From positions 1 through 64,000 of the forward strand of contig JAREIK010000740.1 of NCBI GenBank assembly GCA_029783825.1: a stretch of DNA of 64,000 bases. Reading direction: 5' to 3'. This stretch comes from Sapria himalayana. Its lineage: Eukaryota; Streptophyta; Magnoliopsida; Malpighiales; Rafflesiaceae. Both the position numbers and the translations under genes were made by a program. How positions within the stretch are numbered: position 1 is the stretch's first letter; each line of letters opens with the position of its first letter. Shown here piece after piece: positions 16,383 through 27,780 of this stretch. Below the pieces are notes generated by a model. The model worked only from the letters and a program-made list of their open reading frames with translations, was not told the DNA's origin and searched no databases.

Positions 16383-16600
16383 CAGATAAATACCTAGATA
16401 GATATATAGAGAGATAAATAGGCATATAGATAGATAAACAAATAGATAGATAGACAAATAAGTAATTAGACAAATAGACAGATAGACAAATAAACAATAC
16501 ACAGATAGACAAATAGATATATGATACATAAATAAATAGATAGATAGATAGACACGTAGACAGACAGATACATAGACATATATATAGTTAGACATATATA
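14272..16600 (-). repeat. GATA satellite, block 2 (reversed)
   Basis: The same satellite as block 1 but in the opposite sense, so GATA with GACA and AATA variants now reads on the + strand and the open frames move to the - strand. The block ends abruptly at the truncated left side of CACTA element A. Confidence 0.95.
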
Positions 16601-16910
16601 ATTCTAGCTAAATTAGCAAGACAAAATCTCTACCTATTTTCATTCCAAAACTATTTTCATTATTTTAATTTTTTAAAAAAATTTAATTAAATAATCTTAT
16701 GTTTTTATATTTAAATTGAATAAAACCAGAAACTATAAATGATACTTTATAATTAACAAAAATTAAAATCAATTAATAAATTATTCTGATATAATATTTA
16801 CATAATTAAAACAAAAATATAAAAAATTTTATTACATCTTATTCATCAATGTATCTAATGACATTGTATAAAGTATAATTTATCCGTGAAATTTACATTG
16901 CTTTCTCTCC
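16601..16910. other. Left subterminal region of element A
   Basis: AT-rich and alignable with B 21,481-21,720, including the shared run aaactataaatgat and its flanks. No gene is seen. It contains the gctaaattagc palindromic motif typical of this family. Confidence 0.65.
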
Positions 16911-16924
16911 CCCGGCTCCTCCGG

Positions 16925-17036
16925 TCACCATCTTTCTGTTTCGACAAAAGTGTCCTAGGCATGGTGCATAATGTCTAGTGAAAAATCCCTTCACTTTTAC
17001 AAGCTTCTTATGTGGAACATTGTGGTACCATATCTG
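16925..17036 (-). pseudogene. Captured fragment, probable PMT-type methyltransferase
   Basis: On the minus strand 16,986-17,036 reads IWYHNVPHKKLVKVKG. This resembles the conserved W..NVPH..L...KG block of plant PMT/QUASIMODO2-like (DUF248) Golgi methyltransferases. Further along the same strand a VTG-GAGGE stretch (about 16,925) may be what remains of the following VTGEYLTFPGGG block after a deletion, but the link is weak. The piece is too short to be a gene. It lies next to the HSP90 fragment inside element A and is read as a second captured host sequence. Another protein with a similar short motif cannot be excluded. Confidence 0.4.
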
Positions 17037-17299
17037 TACGAAATTTAAACCAGTCAATCAAACCAAAATAAATAAATTACAAAAGATATGTTTAGATAAA
17101 TATATAATACTATAGTATATATGTACATATATTCTTTAGTTCCCAGTTCATTCTATATGTCTTAGTAATATATGTGTCTACATATATTTAAAAAATATTA
17201 TAATCTAAAATAGACAAATATTGATACATCAAATATACAGATCGATAATCATGTTTGTCTAAAATAGACAAACATGATATAAATAGATCTATAGTTATA

Positions 17300-18060
17300 T
17301 TATATTAAAGTATCTATCTATCCTAGTTCCATGTTTCCTAAGAGATTGAACATTTTCCATCTGCCTTGGATTCTCATACATTACTAAAATACCACCATGA
17401 AAAAATGAAGAGCAATTTTAAAAGAAAATTGTTGCATGAATACATGGCCTTAGATGTCTTACTGCTTGTCTTCGTTATGTTCGCTAACAACTTCCACATA
17501 ATCTACAGCAAGATACATAGAGTAAAATCCAACTCCAAATTAGACAATCAGATTAAGATCTCCACTAGTCTGCATTTTCTCAATAAATGCTGCCAGCCAT
17601 TATCATTCATTAACATCCATAAAAAATTTACAAACTTTGAGAAATTTTTAGTGAATAACTGAAGTTCCTGATTGGCATTCATCCCTAATTTCTTGATCAA
17701 ATCTTTTTTCATCATGCAATAGCCATGATCATGAATATAAATAATCCTCCTTTCTTTATTCAATTTAATCTTCACTCACACCCGTATTCAATGCACATCC
17801 ATTGAAAATCAATTTCCATGAACAAAATAAGCAAGCAAGGAAGCAAACATGGATCTCGAGTTTGGCATCGTCGCCTTCACCTATAACATTCATGTTAGTG
17901 AGAGAGAAAAATCTAATTTTTTATAGCACTTACATGAAATATCACTTGAATCAGAGAAGCATTATGAAAAGGAACGCAAAAACAAAATTCCAAAACAACG
18001 CTTATATCAAAGGCAATTGAAATCAACTCTCACTAGAATTTTTCTGCATTGCCAGATAGA
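17300..18060 (-). pseudogene. Captured ER-type HSP90 (GRP94/SHEPHERD-like) fragment with introns
   Basis: Pieces of the N-terminal ATPase domain of an endoplasmic reticulum HSP90 chaperone are in order on the minus strand. They are GNAEKF and ELIS-A-D (18,053-18,006, apparently joined by an internal deletion), EGDDAKLEI (17,880-17,848), IKLNKERRIIYIHDHG and KKDLIKKLG (from 17,769), EKMQTSGDLNLI then FGVGFYSMYL and DYVEVVSEHNEDKQ (17,589-17,463), and ESKADG (17,383-17,341). Intron-like gaps with GT/AG borders separate them, so capture was from genomic DNA rather than mRNA. The EGD.AKLEI and NAEKF blocks favour the ER (HSP90-7) type over cytosolic HSP90. It is broken: stop codons replace Gln in the GQFGVGF loop and Trp before ESKADG, and there is a one-base loss near 17,675. 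It cannot make a working chaperone. Confidence 0.85.
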
Positions 18061-18990
18061 GGAGACAGAGTAGAACTAGAACATGAAGAAATATCGCTCT
18101 CTTCATTGTTGGGGTTTTGCTTCCTTTCATTTTCTCACTTGAAAGTTAATCGATATTTTTTTTAACTTGTTTAACATGTTTTCTCACTGCACAAACAATG
18201 TTGAAATCATGTTTAACTTGTATTAATTTTAAAATATTAATATTTATTTATTTATTTATTATTCTAAGAATACATATTTTATTTTAAATTAAATATTAAT
18301 TTTTATTTTTTTTATACTTTAATTATTTACTCAATTCTTTAATTCTTAGAAATTTTAGTAGATGAAAAAATAAAATGTGAATTAAAATCAACTTAAGGTC
18401 ATTTGGTAGTTATTTTCAAAAGTGGTAAAAGGGCTAAAATTAACTTTAAATGTATTAAAGATAAAAAAAATATCATTAGTAATATTTTGAAAAACTTTTT
18501 TAAACCCTAAAAAAATACCCGAAGTATTCTTTTAATAAGCACTTAGAAGAATTTTATTTTATAACTCGTCAAAAGTTTTTGGATATAATTTAAACATTAA
18601 TTTATTTATTCTTAAATATCAATTTATTTTATTTTAAATTTAATGAAAACTATGATTTTTTTATAATTCAAATAATCCAAATCTTTTAGTAATAATTTTT
18701 AAAAAAATTTATTATAATCATTAAAATTTTTTTTATGTTTTAATAATATAAATATTTACTTGTTTATTTGTTAATTTAGATTTTTTGTAAATATTTTTTG
18801 TATAATCATACGAATAATGATTGTAGATTTTTATTAATACAAATATTTGTGTATGTTCATATATTATTTCAGATATTTTTAAAAATGTTTATAATTATAG
18901 AATTAATTATCAAATGTATGTATTAATAGAAATATTTAAATATCTTTATTCATTAATTCAAATAATAATTTGTATATTTTTTTTTAAATT
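18060..18990. other. AT-rich inner right arm of element A
   Basis: No gene is seen. The stretch 18,370-18,560 is shared with B and C (motifs such as tatcattagtaat and aaaaaatac followed by gtattcttttaa), so it belongs to the element backbone. The rest is AT-rich sequence that aligns only loosely with the other copies. Confidence 0.7.
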
Positions 18991-18994
18991 TTAT

Positions 18995-19900
18995 TTGCTA
19001 GGGAAATTCTGTCGCTAAATCCAGCGCTAAATTCTGGATTTTATTAGCAAGGTAAATTCGTCGCTAAATTCATGATGTAATTAGATAGGGGAGTTTCATC
19101 GCTAACTCCATCACTAAATTCTAGAGATTAATAGCTAGGAAAATTTCATCGCTAAAACAGTCACAAAATTCTGTATTTTTATAGCTAGGGAAATTCCATC
19201 GCTAAATCTGTCGCTAAATTCTAGATTTTATTAGCTAGGGAAATTGCGTCTCTAAATGTGTTGCTAAATTCTAGATTTTATTGGCTAGGGAAATTCCATT
19301 GCTAAATCCATCAATATATTCTAGATTTTATTAGTTAAGGAAAATTAATCTCTAAATCCGTTGCTAAACTTTAGATGTAAGTAGCTAGAGAAAGTTCGTC
19401 GCTAAATTCCATATGTAATTAGGTAGGAAAAATCTTTCGCTAACTCTGTCACTAAATTCCGGTATTTTAATAGCTAGTGACATTCCGTCACTAAATTCAT
19501 CACTAAATTCAAGATTTTAATAGCTAGAGAAATTTTGTCGCTAATCCGTCACTAAAGTTCAGGATTTTATTAGCCAGGGATATTCCGTTGCTAACTCCAT
19601 CAATAAATTCCCAACTTTTCTTGAACGGAACTTATGAAAATTTTCTGTCGCTAATCCGTCGCTAATCCGTCGCAAAATTCTCTGCTTTTTATGAGCGGAA
19701 CTTACGAAAATTTTTGATCTCTAATCCATCGCTAAATTTTCTGCTTTTCTTGAGTGGAATTTAAGAAATTTTTCCATCATTAATCTGTCGCTAAATTCAT
19801 TGCTAAATTCACTACTTTTTTTGAGTGGAATTTATGATAATTTTCTATGGCTAAATCCGTAACAAATTTTTATTTCAATGAAAAATCATAAATCCCATGC
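18995..19900 (+). repeat. Expanded subterminal repeat array of element A
   Basis: About fourteen tandem units of roughly 60 bp, each built from tagctagggaaattc, then cgtcgctaaatccgtcgc, then aaattc and a TTTTATT spacer. Near the end they grade into a variant with ttgagcggaatttatgaaa. CACTA elements carry short repeated motifs near their ends to which their transposition proteins bind. Here the motif cluster is much longer than in B or C. The units differ by scattered substitutions, so the array is not very recent. Confidence 0.85.
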
Positions 19901-19985
19901 TATTCCATAGCTAATCCCTCACAATTTAGCTAGGGATTGATCCCTAGCTAAATTTACCTAGCTAAATATACATTTTATTGTAATA

Positions 19986-20906
19986 ATCTATCAATTTTTC
20001 TATCTGTCAATCTATCTATGTGTCTATCTGTCTATCTATCTATATCTTTATATATCTTTCAATCTAGTTGTCTATCTATCTATATATCTATCTATCCATA
20101 TATCTCATTATGTATATATCTATCTATATAATTATGGACTTGTCTATCTATCTATCCTTCTATCAATCTATCAATCTATCAATCTATCAATATATCCATC
20201 TATCTTTTTATTTATCTATCTATTTATCTATCTATATTTCTATCTATCTATTTATATTTCTATCTTTCTTTCTTTCAATTTATTTATCTATCTATCTATC
20301 TATCTATATGACTAAATATCTGTCTATCTATCTATATATATATCTATCTATCTACCTACCTACCTACCTATCTATTTGTGCATCTGTCTATCTAACTTTA
20401 TGTCAATATATTTATTTATTTATCTGACTATCTAACTATCTATCTAATAATGTATCTATCAATATAATTGTTTATCTGTGTATCTATCTAATTATTTATC
20501 TCTCTATGTGTCTATTTGTTTTTTTATCTAACTGTCTATCTATCTAATTTTATATTTATCTATCTGTATATCTTTCTATTTGTCTCTCTATCTATCTTTT
20601 TCTCTCTCTCTAACAATCTATTTATTTGTCTATCTTTCTATTTATCTATCTATTTTTCTATCTATATATTTGTCTTTATATCCATGTGTCTATCTTTCTA
20701 TCTATCTATCTAAATATCTATTTATCTATCTATTTGACTGTCTATTATCTATCTATCTTTCTTTCTATCGATATATATATATCTATCTATGTATCTATCT
20801 ATCTATTTATAATTCTATGTATCTATTTGATCTATCTATTTATTCATTTATTTATCTATCTATCTCTCTATATGTCTATATGCTTGCCTATCTATCTATA
20901 TGTATG

Positions 20907-20968
<62 letters not shown>

Positions 20969-21131
20969 ATTTATTTATTTATTTATTTATCTATCTCTCT
21001 TTCTATCTATCTATAATTTATTTATCAATCTTTTTATCAATCTATTTAGCTATCTATATATCTATTTATCTATTTATCTATTTGTCTCTCTATCTATCTA
21101 TTTATCTATGTAACTAACTATCTAATAATCA

Positions 21132-21163
<32 letters not shown>

Positions 21164-21216
21164 TTATTATTTATTTATTTTTCTTTATATCTATTTATCT
21201 ACCTATCTATCTATCT
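19986..21216 (+). repeat. TATC satellite, block 3
   Basis: Satellite in the TATC sense between elements A and B. It contains two long uninterrupted TA tracts (20,911-20,965 and about 21,132-21,159). Its polarity is opposite to the block on the far side of A. Confidence 0.95.
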
Positions 21217-21849
21217 GACTACAAGAAAAAGCCCAGGTGGCTGGGAAAAAATTTCTGTCTCTATTAGTTTTTTCCATCGATAAATTAGAATAATGATAGA
21301 ATAAAGACTGAAATTATCCCAAGGTAAATTGCTCATCTCAAAATATTAATGAGGAAAAATAATTCCCTATAAATTTTTTAACGATGGAAACTCCCTAGCA
21401 AATTATTTTTTTCCTTTGCTAATTTTTATCGTAAATATGAATAGTAATGAATATTTATCAACTAGATATAAATAGATAATTCCCTAGCTAAATTAGCGAG
21501 GAAAAGTTCCCTTGCTATTTTCATTCCAAAGCTATTTTGACAATTTTTTTTTTCAAAAATCTGATTACATATTTTAATATTTTTATAATAAATCGAATAA
21601 AAACATATACTATAAATGATTTTTTATATTTTAATTTTTTTATATAAAAAAATTATTTTGATACAATTATTACATAGTTAAAAAAGCATAACATAGGTAT
21701 ATAATCATTTAAAACAAAATCATCATCCTCATCATTAGTTGATGCATTTTTACTAGGCACTTCTATGCAGTTTCTTTGTTAGAACTCTGTGTCCTATCTG
21801 TCTAGTAAAGACCGCTAGCTCTAATTCCATATAGGCTATCTAATGTTGT
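21217..21849. other. Left terminal and subterminal region of element B
   Basis: AT-rich, with CACTA-family motifs ccctagctaaattagcgagg and tccctagcaaatt. The part from about 21,640 repeats sequence found again at 27,780-27,990 (see the TNP1 feature and findings). No separate gene is seen. Confidence 0.7.
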
Positions 21850-21857
21850 ATTACATC
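21850..21857. repeat. hAT target site duplication, left copy
   Basis: The 8-base sequence attacatc directly precedes the hAT left tip. It is identical to 25,475-25,482, the signature of a hAT insertion. Confidence 0.95.
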
Positions 21858-24800
21858 TAGAGGTGTCAAACGTGCCGGGCCGTTCGGCCGTGCCTGGGCC
21901 GGCCCGGCACGTTTTTAAACCGTGCCCGGGCCCGTGCCGTGCCAGGGTTAGGAACTGCTCGTGCCGTGCCGTGCCGTGGCACGGCACGCCGGCACGGGTT
22001 CGTCCCGTGCCGGTTCACGCAGGCACGCGTGGGGCGTGGGCGTGACCCGTCCCCCGGCCAACCCCGGTAAAAAGACCACGGGTCGGGTCTGATTGGACCC
22101 GACCCGCGGTCCCGACTGCCAAGCCCCGACGGGCTTAGACCTGAGTCACCCGACCAATCCCAACGGCCAAAAAAAAAATTCAAACTTTAAAGATTTTCAA
22201 CCGTTGGATTCGCCTCCAATGGCTAGGGGGCAGAATCCAACGGTCCTCGTGATTCTACCCCTTAAAATTATATTAAAAATTCAAAAAAATAATAAAAAAA
22301 TTTTTTTTTATAAAAAATTAATTTCTTTAGTTTATAAATTTTACCCCCCTCCCTATAACATTTATGTTTTTCAAAAACATATCTCCTCTCAAAATTCTCT
22401 CTCTCACATAAACCGTGCATCTCTCTCTCGGGCCTCGGGATTTTGATTTCGGCTTGGATTTTCGTGAAACTCTACTTTAGTTTTGAACATCAGTGCTTCC
22501 TGCGGTTCACCTTGCACGTGACTAACCTCATTGCTTTTACCGGGTAATTTATTTTACGTTTTTATTTACTTTCTCTCTCTGAAGCTTCTCTCTCTAGAAA
22601 AACATAAAAAACATAAAAAATGACAAATACACCTGACACGTATTTAAATTTGGAAAATGAAAATGTTAGTATTACACAGACGTCTACGGCTGCTAAAACA
22701 TTGGTTTCTCCAGTCGTCTCAACCCAAAGTTCTAAAAAACAAAAAACTAGGCCTTCTGTAGTTTGGACTCATTTTAAAACCATAACACAAATAAATGTTT
22801 GAGGTGAGGAACTTGAAATGGCACAGTGCAAATATTGTATGAGACTTTTAACATGCAAGAGTTCATGTGGGACTAGGCACCTTAAGAGGCACCCCGAATT
22901 ATGTACCAAAAAACATGGACCCTTAGATCCTAGGCAAACCCAACTTGGCACTACATTTTTAGAGACTGGATCGAGTTCAGTCTCAAAGTTTACTCTCTTT
23001 GTATGCTCCAGCGAGTTGGGTAGGGACGGCATGGCCAGACTCATCACATTGATGGGTCTTCCAATCAGATTTTTGGAAGATCCGAGGGTAGTGTGCATCA
23101 TGCAGACTTATTTTCAGCATTCCTATCGTAGGATTCCTAGGTCCACATCTAGGAGTGACATACTAAAGATATATAAGTTAGAAAAACAAAAAATAATTAA
23201 AGAATTTATGGCATATAGTGGAGTGGTGTCCGTGACGTCCGATATATGGACATGTCACGATGATTCTTCTTATGCATGTCTTATGAGTCACTATGTAAAT
23301 TCTAACTGGACTATCAATAAAAAAAATTTTATCATTCACTAAGATTCTTTATCCTCATGATGGCCCGGCCATTTTTGAGAGTATGATGAAAATATTTAGG
23401 GAATATAAAATTCAAAATAAAATTTTTAGTGTCACTTTCGATAATGCTTCTAATAATGGAGTACGATCAATATGTTTGTTAGGAATATTAGAGACGCACC
23501 ATTAGGAGAGATCTTTCATGTCAGATGCATGTGTCATGTGATTAACCTGATAGTTCAAGCGGGTATGAAGGTCTGTTCCCCCGCATTGAAAAATATACGC
23601 AATGCACTCAAGTATATTCGCACTCCTTGCAGACAACAAGAGTTTGGTAATCTCTGTTTGTCTACAAATCTTAAGAAGAAGAAATTCCAATCGGATGTGA
23701 GACATCGTTGGAATTACACGTACCTGATGTTTGAATCATGTATTGGATACGAATACGTGATATCCGGCTACGTCAATAGTAAGAGTGACGAACTTATTAT
23801 TGACGAGACTGACTAGGCTTCAGGAATTTTATTTATGAAATTCCTGAATATATTTTATGACACGACGAACATGTGTTCGTCGGATTATACACCCACCACT
23901 TGCATTGCACTCCGGTGCATATGCAACATTAGTAGCATGTTTAGGAAGTATCGAGCTGACCCGACGCTTAGCCATATGGTTGCAGAGATGGAAACCAAAT
24001 ACTTGAAGTACTGGTCCACCGTTCCATCGCTTTATTGCCTCGCTGCATGCATGGACCCTAGGGCTAAGGTGGAAGGGGTAGAAAATACCCTGACTTTCAT
24101 TTCATCGTGCATGAACCTGGAAGAGCCACCTGAAGGGTTCATTCACGAGAAGTTGACAGACCCGTTCACATACTACGATACTAGGTATGGTGGTAGTGGT
24201 GGTGAGACTGTGATTACGGACATTGATACCTTGTTCGGAGATGATGATTATTCCATTAACCTAGTGAGGGGGAAACGTAGGGGTGGACCATCACACAGGA
24301 GTGAGCTGTCTCGGTACTTAGATACCGATTACTGCTCAATCCTATCACATTTTGATAATAAGAATCTTGATTTATTACAGTAGTGGAAATCATATGAGTC
24401 CACCTATCCCGTGCTATCTAGGATGGCACGGGATCTACTGACTCCTCCGGTGTCGAGCGTAGTATCGGAGTCTGCTTTTTCTGTTGTAGTGAATGTGATT
24501 TCGGATAGGAGATCGAGATTACGTCCAGATATGGTTGAGGCCTTGGCATGTTTGAAGGATTGGGAGGAATCGAGGTTTAGCATCCATGATCATGCTGAAC
24601 CTGGGATTGCGACAGACACTACAGTCGCATCCACATCCACTACGATGGCGGAGGAGCTGATTGCCGATAATGATGATCCATATGATACTGATCTTGATGT
24701 TGTGGCTGATGATTCTCATGATATGCTGCTTGACGATTGATGCTGATCTGCTGTTTTTTTTTCGATATTTTTTTATTCATTGTATTTATACGCTTTGTTT

Positions 24801-25474
24801 GTACGTTGTGTTGAAACTTATACTTGTTTTGTTCGGACAATCAGTTTCAAATGCATGATTGGTAATCTTTCATTTGTGTAGTTTAATTTTTTTTTTAATT
24901 TTAATTTTTACTAACATAATGTATTGATTTATTTTTTTTATGATTTAAATTTTATTTTAAAAATTAATAACTTTAATTTATAATTAATAAATTATAAATA
25001 TAAATAAAGCTATACTAAGTTGAATTTGATAAAAAAAATAATTTTCTAAAATTTGTTTTTTTTTAATTTTAATTTTTAACATTTTTAAAAAAAATTATAT
25101 TTAATAATTAATACTCTACACAGTGTAGACTACACTTAGACTTAACCTTAAGAAATAAAATTTACAATTATATAAATTTAAAAAAAACAATATTTTGGTT
25201 TTAGATTTTTGCCTGTCCGTGCGGCCTCCCGTCCCGGTCCCGCATGCCCGGCCCTGCCTCTCTCTCACTCTCAGCCTATGCCCTGGCCCCTGGCCTGTAT
25301 GGCCAGGCCGTGCCCGAGCGGGCCCGGCAGGGCACGGCACGGCCCGCCGTGCCTACGGGCCGTGCCGGGCCCGCCTTTATTTAAACCGTGACCTGCCCGG
25401 CACGACACGGTAGCACGATCGTGCTGGTTAAAAACGGGCCGGACCGTGTCGGGCCGGCCCGTTTGACACCTCTA
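21858..25474 (+). mobile_element. Ac-like hAT transposon nested in CACTA B
   Basis: Perfect 15-bp terminal inverted repeats tagaggtgtcaaacg at both ends and perfect 8-bp target duplications attacatc. The subterminal zones (21,870-22,160 and 25,200-25,460) are strikingly GC-rich, with many forward and inverted copies of ggcccggcacgg-like motifs. They stand out against the AT-rich host element and are likely transposase binding sites. One broken transposase gene on the + strand lies between. Perfect ends and target duplications indicate insertion well after element B arrived. Confidence 0.95.
22620..24740 (+). pseudogene. hAT transposase, decayed
   Basis: The reading frame shows, in order: a BED zinc finger (VVWTHF, CKYC, then GTRHLKRH), the catalytic fold with SDIW (first Asp) and TFDNASNN (second Asp region), the HVRCMCHVINLIVQ block, and the C-terminal dimerisation domain (YPVLSRMARDLL, VSSVVSESAFS, PDMVEALACLKDW). 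The order and length, about 700 codons, are normal for plant Ac-like hAT proteins. It is inactivated by in-frame stops at 22,800 (inside the BED region), 23,814 and 24,381 (in place of the conserved Trp just before KSYESTYP). One frame excursion runs between about 23,330 and 23,470, after which the original frame returns. The start at 22,620 follows a C/T-rich leader. It cannot supply active transposase. Confidence 0.92.
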
Positions 25475-25482
25475 ATTACATC
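25475..25482. repeat. hAT target site duplication, right copy
   Basis: attacatc, identical to the left copy at 21,850-21,857. The interrupted element B sequence resumes with tagtattgcttag. Confidence 0.95.
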
Positions 25483-25499
25483 TAGTATTGCTTAGAAAA

Positions 25500-27780
25500 A
25501 TTATTTTGAACTTCCTCAACAACATTATTATCAACACTAAAATCAAGAATCAAAGCCACAATATTATAAACTAATGAAAGACACACTCTAAACACAAAAC
25601 AAAAGCAAACACAAGTGAAAGAAAAAATTATTTAATTTCTAGATGCACTGGATGACCAGATCTAGCAGCTCAAGCATCTACTACAACTTTATCTTCCAAT
25701 TTCAAGAACTTTACCAATACCTTTTCATTCTTTTCAGGGGATACTACTGCATATATGAAATAGTTATGAAAAACTAAACAAGAGAGAAAACTAATAAAAG
25801 AATTACCAACCCAAAAAACTAATTAAATAATATAGTGTAGCTATAAGAAGTATTTAAAAACAAATACAAAAATGTGAACCAGCATTCAATGAGAAATTGA
25901 ATCATGTAGTTTTTCCCAGAGATGGGTTCCCAGGTCTGATTCCAACACTATGTTCTTCCCTTCAGTATTAAGGATAAAGACACTTGTTAGAGCCACCAAG
26001 CATCAAACTTCGATCCCATTAGCTAAATCTATTTATTATTCCAAGACACCACACTTGTGTGTCCCATGTTTCCCTAACATAGATGAATATATCTTCACCA
26101 TATCCAACAACTCAAACCTAGAAAAATGAGATGATGTTATCAATTGAATAGATACATAAAATGATACACATACTAATAATCAACTTGTTTTTTTAACAAG
26201 AATACAAATAAGTAAAATCAAATAAGAATTAGCCGAGCAAATAATTGGAGCAAAATGATAGAAAAAGAAGGGAGCTTTGCCTATCCTTCATGAACCCTTG
26301 TTGTTATAGTTGAGCAACCAGCACCATCATTAAAATGGCCACCTTAATAAACAAACAGACATCAGCAACAAGCACCACAACTAGGAGGTGGGCTACACCA
26401 ATTTGTGTTGGCTCGCAATAAATAAAGTTTTCTAGCATTCTTATGGTCTCATCATGGTCTCATCATGCTCTCCTCTTCTTGGTGTAGGCTCAAACTACAT
26501 CAATTTAAGGCTCAAACTGCATAATTAATGCTCAAATAGCATCAACACAACCACAGAAACTATCATTTTACAATAGAAACATTTCAAAATATAAAAACAA
26601 AATCAAAATCAAAATTAAAATTAAAATTAAAATCAAAAACAAAATCAAAATCAAAAACTTTTTGTTCATGGCCCCAATTGTAGCCATCCATTACAAGCTG
26701 GTGACCTCAAGAAATAAGCTATAGATTGTTCGTTTGCTTAAACTAGTCAGAGATGTGCTGCAGAAGTAGGATGACAAGAGATGAGGTGAAGGAAAAGCAC
26801 AAGCAGGTCTAATTTCTGACTCAACCAAGGAAGTCAAGAAAAAATAATCTAATAGAATGGTAAAAAACTTCGAGACGTTAGCATTGCCATACTTACGTTG
26901 GTATTTATCATAAAATTAATAAAATTTAGTGATCTGCCGACTTTTGTGATTGCCCCTCAGGATTGTGATCCACTATGGTTAGCGCACTTTGAAAGCCACT
27001 AGGAGTGAGACTGTATCGACTAAATAATATCCATGATCAACATATTCCTACATACAACTGATCAATGTCTGAGACAACACACTTTTTTTAATGAAAGAAA
27101 AGAATAATTGGTTAGGTTAGTTATCCAATAAAGAACAAAACTAGAATCAAGAACAACGATGCCACTAAAAAAATATTCTCCTATTTTGCTACACATAGGC
27201 AGAAATCATGTGCATGCAAGTTGCTAACTATTCCTTCTTAATGAAGTGAGGAGATAAGAGCTTTGAGACTACAAATACAATGAAAGACTTGCATTAATTT
27301 AGCTCTTTCAACTTATCATCTAATATTATTCTCTGCCTATCTCATGGATTATTTTAAAAAACAATAACATTTAACGATTAATTAAAATTAAAGAATAGCA
27401 CCATGGATTCTCATTGGGTGGAGGTGAAGACGATGGATGTTAGCATACATGTAGATTATTTTTTATATATAGTCTCACATCTTCTTTATAACATTAGAAT
27501 GAGATAATGCATCTTCACTTGTACCAAAATAATTTTTAGAGCATATGTAAGATGAACATGAAGCCAAAAATTCAAAAGTTTTTTTCTTCTCTTGTTTCTC
27601 TCTCAGCTTTGATTCATCATTTGAAGCTGTGAAGCAAAATTATTTATTTAGACAGTATAAAAATTGACTTCACCATGACATATTTAACCCTAAAAAAATT
27701 TTGCCTATCTCATCTTCTTCCTCCCATTTTTTTGATTCCATATTCTTTAAAATAAACAAAACCCAAAAATAGTTCAAAAA
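25500..27780. other. Unassigned interior segment of element B
   Basis: No recognisable gene. It lies between two copies of a TNP1-3' sequence and may be acquired DNA. Minus-strand 25,640-25,760 looks exon-like: after a T-rich, ag-ending stretch it reads VVSPEKNEKVLVKFLKLEDK and then VVVDA before a stop. Minus-strand 25,930-26,110 also has exon-like composition. I could not name a family. An AAAATC/AAAATT hexamer run occupies about 26,588-26,660. The rest is AT-rich and featureless. Confidence 0.4.
26588..26660 (+). repeat. (AAAATC/T)n hexamer repeat
   Basis: About eleven tandem hexamers of the form aaaatc, aaaatt or aaaaac. It differs in unit length from the tetranucleotide satellite and lies inside element B. 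Confidence 0.85.

Larger units (their letters stand above)
16601..19985 (-). mobile_element. CACTA element A, left-truncated, gene-capturing
   Basis: The left part (ctagctaaattagca at 16,604, then tattttcattccaaa) matches element B from 21,483 on. A therefore lacks the outer 264 or so bases and the left terminal repeat. The right part at 18,370-18,560 aligns with B 37,090-37,280 and, inverted, with C 58,490-58,700. The right tip attttattgtaata resembles a decayed ttcttgtagt end. The interior has no transposase. It holds ER HSP90 exons and a short methyltransferase-like piece in place of TNP2/TNP1, so this is a non-autonomous derivative. Strand is given by the direction the TNP genes would have by comparison with B. 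Confidence 0.8.

Noticed and set aside
17366..17662. 98-codon plus-strand frame in element A
   Set aside because: It lies antisense across the HSP90 exons, whose minus-strand reading gives clear family motifs.
21802..22183. GC-rich frames with Arg/Pro/Gly-rich products at the hAT left end, and similar ones at 25,116-25,413
   Set aside because: They run across the terminal repeat and the subterminal motif clusters in several frames at once. They are composition artefacts, not genes.
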